A stretch of DNA of 64,000 bases from Cognatundibacterium curvum. Its GTDB lineage: Bacteria > Pseudomonadota > Gammaproteobacteria > Burkholderiales > Burkholderiaceae_D. The position numbers and the translations under genes were made by a program. Shown piece after piece: positions 1-9,156 of this stretch. The stretch is from contig NZ_JACOGD010000002.1 of assembly GCF_014284235.1 (NCBI RefSeq), positions 558,001 to 622,000 of the forward strand, written 5' to 3'. Positions within the stretch are counted from its first letter, which is position 1. Each line of letters begins with the position of its first letter. The notes under the pieces are model-generated. The model was given only the letters and a program-made list of their open reading frames with translations, was not told where the DNA came from and did no database searches.

Positions 1-1253
1 CCTTTTTCTTTAGCCAGTTCAGCCGAAGCCAGATAGGCGGTATCGCGCATTGCTTCCGATACCTGACGTGCAAATTCACGGCCTTGTTCCGAGTCATAGC
101 GTATGCCCAGCATCACCAGCGTGCTGCCTATGCCGAGGAAGCCCAGTCCGACGCGGCGCTTGGACATGGCTTCTGCCTGTTGCTGTGCCAGTGGCCAGGC
201 GGTCGCATTGAGTACGTTATCAAGCATGCGGGTGGCTACGCTGACCACAGACTGGAAAGCTTCAAAGTCAAAGCTGGATTCAGTACTGAATGGCTGGCGC
301 ACGAAGCGGGTCAGATTGACCGAGCCCAGACAGCAGCAGCCGTAATCCGGTAAAGGCTGTTCTGCACACGGATTGGTCGCTTCAATTTTTTCGCAGTAGT
401 ACAGATTGTTTTCTGCATTCATGCGTGACAGGAACAGAATGCCCGGCTCAGCATGATCATAGGTCGACTGCATCACGATATCCCACAGCTCACGGGCGCG
501 TACCGTTTCATAAACCCATAAGCCATCTGCACGCTGATAGGCTCCCGCTGCTTTGCGATCTTCACTGGGTTCTGCTTTGTGTACCAGGCTGAAGTCAGTA
601 TCCTGTTCGACCGCTTGCATGAACTCATCGGTGACACCGATAGAGATATTGAAGTTGGTCAGCCCACCCTGATCTTTAGAGCGGATAAATTCCAGAATAT
701 CGGGATGATCGCCACGCAGCACACCCATTTGTGCGCCACGCCGTGCGCCGGCGGATTCAACGGTGGAACAGGAGGCATTAAACACCTGCATGAAAGAGAC
801 CGGACCGGACGCGCGCGAACGGGTGCCGCGTACCAGTGCATCTTTAGGACGTATGCTGGAAAAATCATATCCGACACCGCCACCGCGTCGCATGGTTTCA
901 GCCGCATCGGCCAGGGCCGCGTAAATGCCAGGCTTACCATCGGTAGGATTCGAAACGGAATCCCCAACCGGTTGTACAAAGCAATTGATCAGGGTCGCGT
1001 GCAGATCCATGCCTGCCGCAGAGTTAATTCGTCCGGCGGGTACAAAGCCATTTTTCTGAGCCCATAGAAACTGCTCTTCGTAGTAGGCGCGGCTATCCTG
1101 CTGCTCTACGCTGGCCAGTGCCTTAGCCACGCGTGTTTGTACGTCATGTATGCTGGCTTCATCGCCTTTAGCATATTTTTCAAGTAAGACATCGAGCGAG
1201 ATTTCTTGCGGTGCCATGGCTGTGATTCCCAGGATGTTGTCGTTGGCATTCAT
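1..1253 (-). CDS. nrdJ: Adenosylcobalamin-dependent (class II) ribonucleoside-diphosphate reductase, C-terminal part outside window
   Basis: Reduces ribonucleotides to deoxyribonucleotides with a B12-derived radical, so it needs no oxygen and no separate small subunit. About 417 N-terminal residues are visible; the reading frame runs off the left edge. Seen: the first redox cysteine (C91 in [10 protein letters not shown]), the glycine-rich [13 protein letters not shown] loop, [19 protein letters not shown], and the active-site NPCAEQP with N294, C296 and E298. The N-terminus lacks the ATP-cone of class Ia NrdA, and these motifs match the class II family. The start ATG gives [20 protein letters not shown]. 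The gene lies downstream of waaA on the same strand but behind a 377-bp gap, so it probably has its own promoter. A class Ia enzyme is the only real alternative and is unlikely. Confidence 0.88.
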   Translation of the reverse strand, partial: MNANDNILGITAMAPQEISLDVLLEKYAKGDEASIHDVQTRVAKALASVEQQDSRAYYEEQFLWAQKNGFVPAGRINSAAGMDLHATLINCFVQPVGDSVSNPTDGKPGIYAALADAAETMRRGGGVGYDFSSIRPKDALVRGTRSRASGPVSFMQVFNASCSTVESAGARRGAQMGVLRGDHPDILEFIRSKDQGGLTNFNISIGVTDEFMQAVEQDTDFSLVHKAEPSEDRKAAGAYQRADGLWVYETVRARELWDIVMQSTYDHAEPGILFLSRMNAENNLYYCEKIEATNPCAEQPLPDYGCCCLGSVNLTRFVRQPFSTESSFDFEAFQSVVSVATRMLDNVLNATAWPLAQQQAEAMSKRRVGLGFLGIGSTLVMLGIRYDSEQGREFARQVSEAMRDTAYLASAELAKEK

Positions 1254-1630
1254 ATCAATAGTTCATTTCTCTTCGGGTTGATGCGGAAGGCAATAGGACG
1301 AAGGCAGTCAGCGAACCTTCTCAGTTTGGCCTGGACTTGCCGGAGTGCTATTGCCTCATTCTATTTGATAGGGGGCTGCTGGTGCGCAGTGCTGCTTACC
1401 GCTGCATCAGCATCAATCTGTCATTCAATACTATAGCGCCAGTTGCGCAGTTTTGCGCGGCTGGGCTCAAGGCAGAACCGTGTCTGACTGTGGCATGTAC
1501 TTTGTCAGTCCGGCTTGAGGGGGCGCAAGCCGAGGGGGAATCTCTTGTCTTGCTTAAGGTTTGCAACTGCGAAGGGAAGCCGGACTTCGCATAGTAGCTC
1601 CGCGTCACCACAGAGCTGGGACATGCAGGT
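1254..1630 (-). promoter_or_regulatory. Non-coding leader/promoter region of nrdJ with inverted repeats
   Basis: 377 bases without a convincing gene between waaA and nrdJ. Seen on the plus strand: an inverted repeat of 10 bases (1287-1296 with 1348-1357, one G-U pair) enclosing about 50 bases and ending some 35 bases before the nrdJ start. A 7-bp perfect hairpin (1511-1517 with 1526-1532) also occurs. On the minus strand a TATAGT hexamer near 1430 could be a -10 element. I searched by eye for the conserved B12-box core and for a paired NrdR box and found neither. Regulation of nrdJ by this leader is inference. Confidence 0.4.
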
Positions 1631-2914
1631 TCAGCTCTGTTTCAGCCAGGCTTGCAGCAGTTGTAGTGTGCGTGCAGTTGCACCCTGATGTTGCAGGAAA
1701 AAGGCATGTGCTTGCTGGCCCATCTGCTGGCGTTTGAGCGGATTGCCGAGCAGGGTGAGGGCGAGACTCAGCATGCTGCGCGCACCATCGGTACGCAATG
1801 CGGCCTGAGCAGCAATGGCCTGATCGGTGATTTCTGAAAAATTGAAGGTATGGCTGCCAGTTAATACCGGCTTGCCCATGGCACAGGCTTCGATCAGATT
1901 ATGACCACCCAAGGGAACCAGGCTGCCACCGACAAAGGCGACATCGCAGGCCGCATAATACATATACATTTCCCCCATACTGTCGCCCAGCAAAACCTGT
2001 ATATCTGATGGGACTGTAGGCGCGGCGTGCTCAAGCGCAGAGCGCCGCATATAGCGCACACCGCGCTGCTCCAGCAATTGGGCGACCTGGTCAAAACGTT
2101 GTGGGTGGCGCGGGGTGATGATCAGTAATGGTTTTTCCTGCAACAGCGGGAACTGTTCCTGAAATGCTTCCAGTATCAACTCTTCTTCACCATCGCGGGT
2201 GCTGGCACACAGAATCACCTGACGCTTGCCAAACTGCTCACGCAGCGCACGGCCGCGTGCTTCCATATCTGCCGGTGGGGTGACATCAAACTTCATATTT
2301 CCAGTGACGACTGACTGATGTACACCCAGTTGCATCAGGCGGTCAGCATCCGGTGTTGATTGGGCTGCAACGGCATTAATTGCATGTGCTGCAGGCAGTA
2401 TCAGCTGTTGCATACGCAGGGCTTTACGCAGCGATTTTTCTGACAGGCGCGCATTCACCAGCGCGACCGGAATCGCGGCCAGCTGACATTGTGCGATCAG
2501 ATTGGGCCAGACCTCAGTCTCCATCAGGATACAGATTTCGGGGCTGAAATGACGCAGGAAGCGCGCCATCATCCAATTGATATCGTAGGGCAGAAAAGCT
2601 TGCTGCAGCCGCGCACCAACATCAGCAAATAACAGCGCGCCGGTTTCGCGACCGGTGGCTGTCATGTGGGTCAGCAGTATCCGGTGTTGCGGATACTGTT
2701 GCAGCAGTGCACGTATCAATGGTTCGGCCGCCCTGGTTTCGCCTGCAGACACCGCATGCACCCAGATCAGACGGCCGGCAGTGAAGTCCGGGTAGAATCC
2801 CAGTCGTTCCGGGATATGGCGGCGATAGCCAGGCTCCTGACGCCCGCGCCACCATAGCCGCAGCAGCGCAAAGGGCAGTGACAATCCCCAGATCAAAGAA
2901 TAAAAAAGACGCAT
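1631..2914 (-). CDS. waaA: 3-deoxy-D-manno-octulosonic acid (Kdo) transferase
   Basis: GT30 enzyme that adds Kdo from CMP-Kdo to the lipid A precursor at the cytoplasmic face of the inner membrane, the first step of LPS core assembly. The 427-aa length is normal. Seen: an N-terminal membrane-anchoring stretch (about residues 3-20), HAVSAGETRAAEPL with the expected catalytic Glu59, METEVWPNLI around 130-140, and the GGHNLIEACAMGKP nucleotide-binding loop near 340. It is the last LPS gene of the cluster in transcription order; waaC lies two genes upstream. There is no strong ribosome-binding site directly before the ATG, and a tiny open frame ends four bases upstream. A 9-bp palindrome overlaps the stop codon but has no T-run. 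Confidence 0.95.
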   Translation of the reverse strand: MRLFYSLIWGLSLPFALLRLWWRGRQEPGYRRHIPERLGFYPDFTAGRLIWVHAVSAGETRAAEPLIRALLQQYPQHRILLTHMTATGRETGALLFADVGARLQQAFLPYDINWMMARFLRHFSPEICILMETEVWPNLIAQCQLAAIPVALVNARLSEKSLRKALRMQQLILPAAHAINAVAAQSTPDADRLMQLGVHQSVVTGNMKFDVTPPADMEARGRALREQFGKRQVILCASTRDGEEELILEAFQEQFPLLQEKPLLIITPRHPQRFDQVAQLLEQRGVRYMRRSALEHAAPTVPSDIQVLLGDSMGEMYMYYAACDVAFVGGSLVPLGGHNLIEACAMGKPVLTGSHTFNFSEITDQAIAAQAALRTDGARSMLSLALTLLGNPLKRQQMGQQAHAFFLQHQGATARTLQLLQAWLKQS

Positions 2915-2918
2915 TCTG

Positions 2919-3068
2919 TTAGTTTTTCCTGAAATTCAACAGCACGATACCACCGGGTCCTGCCTTTACGCTAATTTCCAAGCGGTTTAGACTCAGGTAC
3001 CAAGCCAGTTGGGCGCGAAAGTGCATAGCATATTGCCTCAGAGCGCACATCGTTGCAGCCAGAATCAT
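2919..3068 (-). CDS. Possible 49-aa small ORF upstream of waaA
   Basis: An ATG-started frame of 49 codons fills much of the 239-base gap between the GT2 gene and waaA and stops four bases before the waaA ATG. That spacing would suit translational coupling, since waaA itself has a poor ribosome-binding site. No domain, signal peptide or clear Shine-Dalgarno sequence was recognised, and codon use does not stand out. It may be chance. Confidence 0.2.
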   Translation of the reverse strand: MILAATMCALRQYAMHFRAQLAWYLSLNRLEISVKAGPGGIVLLNFRKN

Positions 3069-3153
3069 GCCAGCGTATCAGCGATGTATAGCATCCTGCC
3101 TGGCAGAGCTGGGCGATACCGGCATTTTTAAGAAGCAGGACTATACCCTAAGT

Positions 3154-4134
3154 TCAGCCACGGCTAAACTTCTTATTCAGCAATTTCCAGATGTGAGTCA
3201 GGGAGGCGCGGCGCTGCGATTGTATGAGCCGGCGTTTTTTCCAGGCTTGGGGGATACCGGTAAAGGCATCGCGCTTGGCGCGCCAGATTACCTGCCCCTG
3301 GCCCTGACGTATAAAGTAAGCGATCGTGATCAGGTTCAGGGCTAAATGCAGTGGCAGGCATAACCAGAACAGCAAACCCGGCATATTTTTGATAAAGGTC
3401 CAGACCAGATTTCTGTGTCCATAATAGACAGAAAAATCACTGCGTTTTCCTGTCAGGGCAGAACCTACGTGTTTCGCAACAGATGTGGGAACATACAGGC
3501 AGCGATAGCCAGCTAACTGATAGCGAAAGCCCAGGTCTATATCTTCCACGTAGCAAAAGTAATCTTCATCAAAGCCACCCAGTGCATCAAACACATCGCG
3601 TCGATACAAGCCAGCCGCAGCGCAGGTTGAAAAAATTTCTTTACTGACCAGATGTCCTTGCTGCACAGGCTGACCATGTGCCTCACGCCATACCAGGCCG
3701 CTCAGGTGATAGGCATCACCGGTTCCATCCAGCAGAGTGCCGCTGTTCGCATCCATTAAACGACTGCCAAAAATCGCAAATTCTGGATTTCGGATCGCCG
3801 CATCGAGCAAGCTTTCCAGCCATTCAGGCTCAGGGAAAGCATCAGGATTAAGTAATGCAATCCAGCTACTGTCAGATGCCGCCTGGCGTACCGCCAGATT
3901 ATTACCCGCTGCAAAACCCAGATTACTGCCGGCATGGATCACGCGTATGTGCGGGAAGGCTTGTTCTACTGCCAGCCCTGAGCCATCGCTGCTGGCATTG
4001 TCGACTACGATGATTTCATTTGGGAGCACAGTCTGTTGCTGCAGTTCTGCGATACAGCGCTGCAGTAAGTCTCCGCCGTTCCAGTTGACGATGACTACAC
4101 TGACTTTAGGATAATTTTTTATTGTGCTGGACAT
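3154..4134 (-). CDS. Family 2 glycosyltransferase (rhamnosyltransferase-like)
   Basis: A 326-aa inverting GT-A glycosyltransferase, probably adding a sugar to the O-polysaccharide or LPS core in the cytoplasm. Seen: VSVVIVNWNGGD at the N-terminus, VVDNASSDGS, NLGFAAGNN, the NPDA metal-binding position, GLYRRDVFDALGGFDEDYF, and VEDIDLGFR (the ED acceptor-side motif). A hydrophobic C-terminal stretch (about residues 250-280) suggests membrane attachment. It lies 13 bases downstream of waaC. The family resembles WbbL/RfbF-type rhamnosyltransferases, and a complete dTDP-rhamnose pathway lies in the same cluster, so rhamnose is a plausible donor. The exact linkage cannot be read from sequence. Confidence 0.85.
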   Translation of the reverse strand: MSSTIKNYPKVSVVIVNWNGGDLLQRCIAELQQQTVLPNEIIVVDNASSDGSGLAVEQAFPHIRVIHAGSNLGFAAGNNLAVRQAASDSSWIALLNPDAFPEPEWLESLLDAAIRNPEFAIFGSRLMDANSGTLLDGTGDAYHLSGLVWREAHGQPVQQGHLVSKEIFSTCAAAGLYRRDVFDALGGFDEDYFCYVEDIDLGFRYQLAGYRCLYVPTSVAKHVGSALTGKRSDFSVYYGHRNLVWTFIKNMPGLLFWLCLPLHLALNLITIAYFIRQGQGQVIWRAKRDAFTGIPQAWKKRRLIQSQRRASLTHIWKLLNKKFSRG

Positions 4135-4147
4135 AGGTAAGTCTGCT

Positions 4148-5140
4148 CTAGCCTAATGCTGAGATGTTAGGTCGAAATTGCTGTACCGCCTGAATGACAA
4201 CATCCACGGTTGGCGGCTCGCCATTATCGCCAAGATTGATAATACGCTCCGACCAGTTACCTTCAGTTTTCCACTTCGGTGAAGCACAGTACAGTTCTAT
4301 GGTCGGTGTCTCATAAGCGGCGGCAATGTGGGTCAGACCGGTGTCGACACCTATCGCCAGCGTGGCGGAATAGGCGAGCAGGGTCGCTTCCTGCATAGAC
4401 AGTGCAGGGAGTACGCTGGCATTTGGCATGGCTGCTGCCATCGCTTCTGCTTCGGCTTTTTCTTCTGCATTCCCCCACGGTAGCAGCACCGGCAATGCAA
4501 GTGTCTGCAGGTAGTCAGCGACGGCTATCCAGTTGGATCTTCCCCATTTTTTTGCAGCACCGGCAGTGCCATGGAAAAAAACCACAAAGGGATGTGCCGG
4601 CATCCAGGCCGCATCACAAATGGGTGGCTGTATACCAAACACAGCCGGTCGGTCGACGGTATAGCCTGCAGCAGCCGCTGCGACCAGGCGGCCGCGTAAT
4701 ACGGCATGGGTATAGGGATCAACGGCTACGCTCTGGTCGTGGAAGATTCGGGATATGCCTTCATAGCCCGAGCCCACAGTACCATTCGCGAGTCCGGCTT
4801 TTTTCCCGTTCTGGCTGGTTTGAGCCCAGCCCATCAGCAAACCGGTTTTGAGCAGGCCCTGGGTATCGAGGATCAGATCATACTGTTCTTCACGCAAGGC
4901 ACGCAGAAACTGCCGCATTTCAGCGCGGTTTTGGGAAGACAGCAGTTTCTTTCTCCAGCGCCGTAATGCAAACGGGATGATGCGCCTTACTCCCGGGTGC
5001 AGACGCACCAGATTTACGTAGGCTTCTTCTACCACCCAGTCGATGCTCGCATTCGGAAAATGCTGCAGTAAATCGCTGACGACCGGCATATTGTGCAGGA
5101 CATCCCCGAGGGAGGAAACACGGATGATGAGGATTTTCAC
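4148..5140 (-). CDS. waaC: LPS heptosyltransferase I
   Basis: GT9 enzyme that adds the first L-glycero-D-manno-heptose to Kdo2-lipid A. The start is placed at the GTG that gives VKILIIRVSSLGDVLHNMP, because WaaC proteins begin exactly there. An in-frame ATG 60 bases further upstream would add a cysteine/proline-rich extension with no family support. With GTG the protein is 330 aa, the usual size. Seen: SLGDVLHNMP, YDLILDTQGLLKTGL, FFHGTAGAAKKWG, and the ADP-heptose-binding VDTGLTHIAAAYETPTIELY near the C-terminus. It sits between the phosphomutase gene (102-base gap) and a GT2 gene. Confidence 0.93.
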   Translation of the reverse strand: MKILIIRVSSLGDVLHNMPVVSDLLQHFPNASIDWVVEEAYVNLVRLHPGVRRIIPFALRRWRKKLLSSQNRAEMRQFLRALREEQYDLILDTQGLLKTGLLMGWAQTSQNGKKAGLANGTVGSGYEGISRIFHDQSVAVDPYTHAVLRGRLVAAAAAGYTVDRPAVFGIQPPICDAAWMPAHPFVVFFHGTAGAAKKWGRSNWIAVADYLQTLALPVLLPWGNAEEKAEAEAMAAAMPNASVLPALSMQEATLLAYSATLAIGVDTGLTHIAAAYETPTIELYCASPKWKTEGNWSERIINLGDNGEPPTVDVVIQAVQQFRPNISALG

Positions 5141-5242
5141 TGAATACGAAAGAAAAAGTCTGTGGCGGAAAAAAGGGTGAGTCCCAGGACAAGCATGCAT
5201 CCTGTGCTCAGGATGTCAGCTTGTCCTCTGTATAGCGGATAC

Positions 5243-6619
5243 TCAGAATGGCATCTGTGCGTCAGGTTTGACGGCTAACACGGCTGCTTTGAGCGCAGCT
5301 TGTATGCGTTGCAGAGCCTCTGGATTTTCTGCTTCAAAGCGCATCACGATCACCGGGGTGGTGTTGGATGAGCGAGCCAGGCCAAATCCATCCGGGTATT
5401 CGACACGCAGGCCGTCGATGGTGATGACTTCATCTGCGCCCGGGAAATTGGCATTCGCCTGCATGGCAGCGATGATGCTGAAATTCTCGCCTTCATTGAG
5501 CTTCAACTGGAGTTCCGGCGTCGATGGCGATTGTGGCAAATTATTCAGGGTAGCAGTCATATCTTTCACGCGGCTGATGATTTCCAGTAAACGCGCACCG
5601 GCGTACAAGCCATCGTCAAAGCCATACCAGCGGTCTTTAAAGAAAATGTGACCACTCATTTCGCCGCCCAGCGGCGAGCCGGTTTCGCGTAATTTCGCTT
5701 TGACCAGAGAGTGACCGGTTTTCCACATCAGCGGTACGCCACCGCGCGCTTTGACCCATGCCGAAATATGGCGGGTGCATTTCACGTCATACAGGATTTG
5801 CGCGCCAGGGTTACGTGTCAGTACATCTTCAGCAAATAACATGAGCTGACGATCCGGATAAATAATCTGGCCATCTTTGGTCACGACACCTAAGCGGTCG
5901 CCATCGCCATCAAAGGCCAGGCCAATTTCTGCATCCGTGGTTTGCAGGCAGTGAATCAGGTCTTGCAGATTTTCCGGATGGGCCGGATCAGGATGGTGAT
6001 TCGGGAAAGTGCCATCCACTTCGCAGAACAGCTCGATGACTTCGCAACCCATGCCACGATACAGATCTGCCGCAAACGCACCGGCCACGCCATTGCCGCA
6101 ATCCACTGCAATTTTTAAAGGGCGGGCGAGCTTGACGTCGCTCAGTATGCGTTCCAGGTAAGTGGCTTTGATATCATGCGTACGATATTGACCCTGTCCA
6201 CTCACGAAATCCTTGTTCAGGATGCGCTGATACAAAGCCTGAATCGCATCGCCATAAATCGCTTCGCCAGCCAGTACCATTTTGAAGCCATTGTAGTCCG
6301 GCGGGTTATGGCTGCCTGTTACCATGATGCCGGAAGTCGCACCCAGCACATTGGTGCCAAAGTAGACCATAGGTGTGACGACTACACCCAGATCGATGAC
6401 GTCCACTCCCGTCGCTTGTAAGCCTTTAGCCAGCGCTGCGATCAGGTCTGGCCCAGACAGTCGGCCATCGCGGCCTATCACCACGGTTTTTTCGCCTTTA
6501 GCGATGGCCGCAGAACCAAAAGACTGACCGATCAGATAAGCCACATCGGCATCCAATGTTTTGCCAATGATGCCACGAATATCATACGCCTTGAAAATGC
6601 TGGCTGAAAGTAGGGACAT
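5243..6619 (-). CDS. Phosphomannomutase/phosphoglucomutase (AlgC type)
   Basis: Interconverts hexose 6-phosphates and 1-phosphates, supplying glucose-1-P for RfbA and/or mannose-1-P. The 458-aa alpha-D-phosphohexomutase has all four domains. Seen: the entry loop FKAYDIRGIIG (residues 9-19), the phosphoserine loop TGSHNPPDYNGFK with Ser103, the magnesium loop FDGDGDRLGVV near 240, and the sugar-specificity loop GGEMSGHIFF near 320. The C-terminal phosphate-binding loop is RSSNTTPVIVMRFE. It lies 18 bases after the dehydratase gene, consistent with co-transcription in the polysaccharide operon. AlgC-like dual specificity is inferred from the family; a single-substrate phosphomutase is possible. 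Confidence 0.92.
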   Translation of the reverse strand: MSLLSASIFKAYDIRGIIGKTLDADVAYLIGQSFGSAAIAKGEKTVVIGRDGRLSGPDLIAALAKGLQATGVDVIDLGVVVTPMVYFGTNVLGATSGIMVTGSHNPPDYNGFKMVLAGEAIYGDAIQALYQRILNKDFVSGQGQYRTHDIKATYLERILSDVKLARPLKIAVDCGNGVAGAFAADLYRGMGCEVIELFCEVDGTFPNHHPDPAHPENLQDLIHCLQTTDAEIGLAFDGDGDRLGVVTKDGQIIYPDRQLMLFAEDVLTRNPGAQILYDVKCTRHISAWVKARGGVPLMWKTGHSLVKAKLRETGSPLGGEMSGHIFFKDRWYGFDDGLYAGARLLEIISRVKDMTATLNNLPQSPSTPELQLKLNEGENFSIIAAMQANANFPGADEVITIDGLRVEYPDGFGLARSSNTTPVIVMRFEAENPEALQRIQAALKAAVLAVKPDAQMPF

Positions 6620-6637
6620 GATGAATTACCTGTTTGA

Positions 6638-8563
6638 TTAATGGAGGGTTGATGTGTGGTTCGTCGGTTTGCGTGATCTGGCTTGCCACAGCAAGTCCTC
6701 GATCCCGCATTGCGGCTGATATTCTGCCACCGTCTTGAGCAGTAAAGCACGTAATTGTGGAATGTCGAATTGTTCGCAGGCCTGTTCTATCGCTGCCAGG
6801 CTGGCTTCCAGCGCAGACCAGGGGAGTTCGTTTTCACGTGCGCGCATGATCAGCGGATGCGTGGTGCCTTCAACATTGTCACCTATTAGCAATTCTTCAT
6901 AGAGTTTTTCGCCCGGACGTAAGCCTACGTGCTGAATCTCTATCTGGCCATCTGGTGTTTCTTCGCATTTCACTTCGAGACCACTCAGATGTACCATGCG
7001 CCGCGCCAGATCAATGATGCGGACCGGATCGCCCATATCGAGCACAAAGACATCACCACCTTCGCCCATGGCACCGGCCTGCAACACCAGTTGGGCTGCT
7101 TCCGGTATGGTCATGAAATAGCGTGTGATTTCGGGGTGGGTGAGTGTGATCGGCCCACCAGCCTGAATTTGTTTTTTGAAGAGGGGAACGACAGAGCCGG
7201 ATGAGCCCAGCACATTACCAAACCGCACCATGCAAAAACGCGTCGCTGACTGGCGTCTGGCACAGGCTTGTAAAACCAGCTCAGCCATGCGCTTGGTCGC
7301 TCCCATAATATTGGTCGGACGTACCGCCTTGTCAGTGGAAATCAGGACAAACTGGCTGACACCGGCACGCATGGCGGCACTGGCCACACTCAGGGTACCA
7401 AATACATTATTACGTATGCCTTCTATAGGATTATGTTCGACCAGTGGCACATGTTTATAAGCGGCTGCATGATAGACAGTATCAATCTGCAGGGTAGTAA
7501 AAATATTATCCAGCTTCTTGCTATCTAAGACAGAACCCAGAAAAGGCAGTATGCGCAGCGCAATCTGCTCCTGCCTGGCGAGCTCTGATAATTCCTGCTC
7601 GATCGCATACAAAGCGTATTCCGACATATCGAGCAGGATCAGACTGGCCGGACGCTGGCGCAGGATTTGACGACACAGTTCTGAACCGATAGAACCACCC
7701 GCCCCGGTAACCATTACCTGCTTATCACGAATACATACGCTCAGCAATTGTGGATCCGGTGCGACTTGATCCCGGCCCAGCAAATCATCGATTTCCACAT
7801 CCCTGACATCCTGCACTCTTAGCTCTCCGTTCACCAGGCTGGTGAGCGATGGTGTCATACGTATCTTGAGTTTAAAGGGTTCCAGCTGATCCAGAATTTG
7901 TTTGTGCCTGGCCTTGGAAATCGAAGGCATGGCCAGTAAAATTTGTTCTGCACCAAAACGTTCTGCGATTTTAGGAATATCTTGTGGCCCGTAGACTTTA
8001 ATGCCAGCGATGGTTGCACCCTGACGGTTAGGATTATCATCGACAAAGGCAACACACAGATAATCGCCGCCTGAGCGCATGACAGACGCCAGTTGCGCGC
8101 CGGCTTTACCGGCACCATAGATGCAGACTGGCACCGTATTTTCGTTAATATCGGTACGTACCAGCCAGGCACGTGCAATAAAGCGGCTGGCGCATAAGTA
8201 AAAAATGGAGCCCGCCCAAAAAAAGCCAAATACCGCACGCGAAATCGGCAAAATGTGCAACATCAGGCTGATAAACGTCAGTAGCAGCACCGAAACTGTG
8301 GCACCGAACACCACTACGCCCAGAATTTTCTGATCAATGTATCTGACGATAGCGCGGTACAAACCAGTGCGTATGAAAATCGGCACGCTGACAAAGGGGA
8401 TGGCAACGATCAGCCAAAAATAATGCTGAAATAAGGCCTGACTAAAGGTCTCGTAGCGTAACCAGATCGCGCAGATAAAGGCCAGCGGCAGGCAAACCGC
8501 ATCCGTGGCGATGGCGAGTAACTGCTTTTTCCTGCGTGGCAGCTGTATCAGTAAATTCAGCAT
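6638..8563 (-). CDS. Membrane UDP-GlcNAc 4,6-dehydratase, WbpM/CapD/PglF type
   Basis: A 641-aa nucleotide-sugar dehydratase. The N-terminal third has about four membrane helices (roughly residues 12-120), then a Rossmann-like CoA-binding-type region (VCIYGAGKAGAQ near 145), then the catalytic SDR domain. The latter begins MVTGAGGSIGSEL near 295. The catalytic motif reads STDKAVRPTNIMGATKR: the usual SDR tyrosine is replaced by methionine before the lysine, a hallmark of the long WbpM/PglF group. The product would be UDP-4-keto-6-deoxy-GlcNAc. It lies 9 bases after a PglC-like transferase gene and near an SDR reductase, so together they probably make and load the initiating sugar. Confidence 0.92.
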   Translation of the reverse strand: MLNLLIQLPRRKKQLLAIATDAVCLPLAFICAIWLRYETFSQALFQHYFWLIVAIPFVSVPIFIRTGLYRAIVRYIDQKILGVVVFGATVSVLLLTFISLMLHILPISRAVFGFFWAGSIFYLCASRFIARAWLVRTDINENTVPVCIYGAGKAGAQLASVMRSGGDYLCVAFVDDNPNRQGATIAGIKVYGPQDIPKIAERFGAEQILLAMPSISKARHKQILDQLEPFKLKIRMTPSLTSLVNGELRVQDVRDVEIDDLLGRDQVAPDPQLLSVCIRDKQVMVTGAGGSIGSELCRQILRQRPASLILLDMSEYALYAIEQELSELARQEQIALRILPFLGSVLDSKKLDNIFTTLQIDTVYHAAAYKHVPLVEHNPIEGIRNNVFGTLSVASAAMRAGVSQFVLISTDKAVRPTNIMGATKRMAELVLQACARRQSATRFCMVRFGNVLGSSGSVVPLFKKQIQAGGPITLTHPEITRYFMTIPEAAQLVLQAGAMGEGGDVFVLDMGDPVRIIDLARRMVHLSGLEVKCEETPDGQIEIQHVGLRPGEKLYEELLIGDNVEGTTHPLIMRARENELPWSALEASLAAIEQACEQFDIPQLRALLLKTVAEYQPQCGIEDLLWQARSRKPTNHTSTLH

Positions 8564-8572
8564 CGCCCGTCC

Positions 8573-9145
8573 TTAGTGCGTGATACCGTCACGACGTATC
8601 ACTTTGAGAAAGGTCAGCAGCAATATACGCAGGTCAAATCCAAGTGACTGATGCTGCAGATAGTAGCTGTCGAGTGCGACCTTTTGTGGAATCGGTATTT
8701 CATCGCGTCCGTTAATCTGGGCCCAGCCGGTCAGACCTGGCGGAATGGTGTGTACGCCAGCTTTTGTACGCAAAGCGATCAGATCATCTTGATTGTAGAG
8801 TGCAGGACGGGGACCGACAAAGCTCATATCGCCCATGAGTATGCTCCACAACTGAGGCAGCTCATCCAGGCTGGATTTGCGTAAAAAAGAACCGATCGGC
8901 GTCAGGTATTGTTCAGGATTGCTCAGCAGATGGGTGGCGACCGCTGGTGTATCGATGCGCATGCTGCGGAATTTGGGCATTTTGAAAATCTGATTATGTT
9001 TGCCGACCCGGTCTGACCAGTACACAATGGGTCCGCGCGAGCTCAGTTTGACGCAGAGTGCAGTCAGCAATATTGGGATCAATAATGCGATGCTGGCGCA
9101 CAAGGCCAGTCCCAGATCGAATATGCGTTTCAAGATACTATACAT
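8573..9145 (-). CDS. Undecaprenyl-phosphate sugar phosphotransferase, PglC-like
   Basis: A small (190-aa) monotopic phosphoglycosyltransferase consisting of the bacterial sugar-transferase domain only. Seen: one N-terminal hydrophobic re-entrant helix (about residues 8-32), SDRVGKHNQIFKMPKFRSMR, RKSSLDELPQLW carrying the catalytic Asp-Glu dyad, MSFVGPRP, and PGLTGWAQINGR. It transfers a sugar-1-phosphate from a UDP-sugar to undecaprenyl phosphate, starting repeat-unit assembly. The short form without the extra membrane domain of WcaJ/WbaP usually prefers N-acetylated deoxy sugars, which fits the flanking dehydratase and reductase genes. The donor is inferred. Confidence 0.9.
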   Translation of the reverse strand: MYSILKRIFDLGLALCASIALLIPILLTALCVKLSSRGPIVYWSDRVGKHNQIFKMPKFRSMRIDTPAVATHLLSNPEQYLTPIGSFLRKSSLDELPQLWSILMGDMSFVGPRPALYNQDDLIALRTKAGVHTIPPGLTGWAQINGRDEIPIPQKVALDSYYLQHQSLGFDLRILLLTFLKVIRRDGITH

Positions 9146-9156
9146 ACTTATTTATA

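Noticed and set aside
1337-1611. Open frames of 71-85 codons in the waaA-nrdJ gap
   Set aside because: No ribosome-binding site, no domain and overlapping in both directions; the region is better explained as leader DNA.
1254-1630. Cobalamin riboswitch upstream of nrdJ
   Set aside because: I looked for the B12-box core and the flanking conserved stems on the minus strand and did not find them; only generic inverted repeats are present.
1610-1640. 9-bp palindrome (ACAGAGCTG) over the waaA stop as a terminator
   Set aside because: No T-run follows on the transcribed strand, so it is not listed as a terminator.
3067-3345. 92-codon plus-strand frame overlapping the GT2 gene end
   Set aside because: Most of it is antisense to the well-supported glycosyltransferase.
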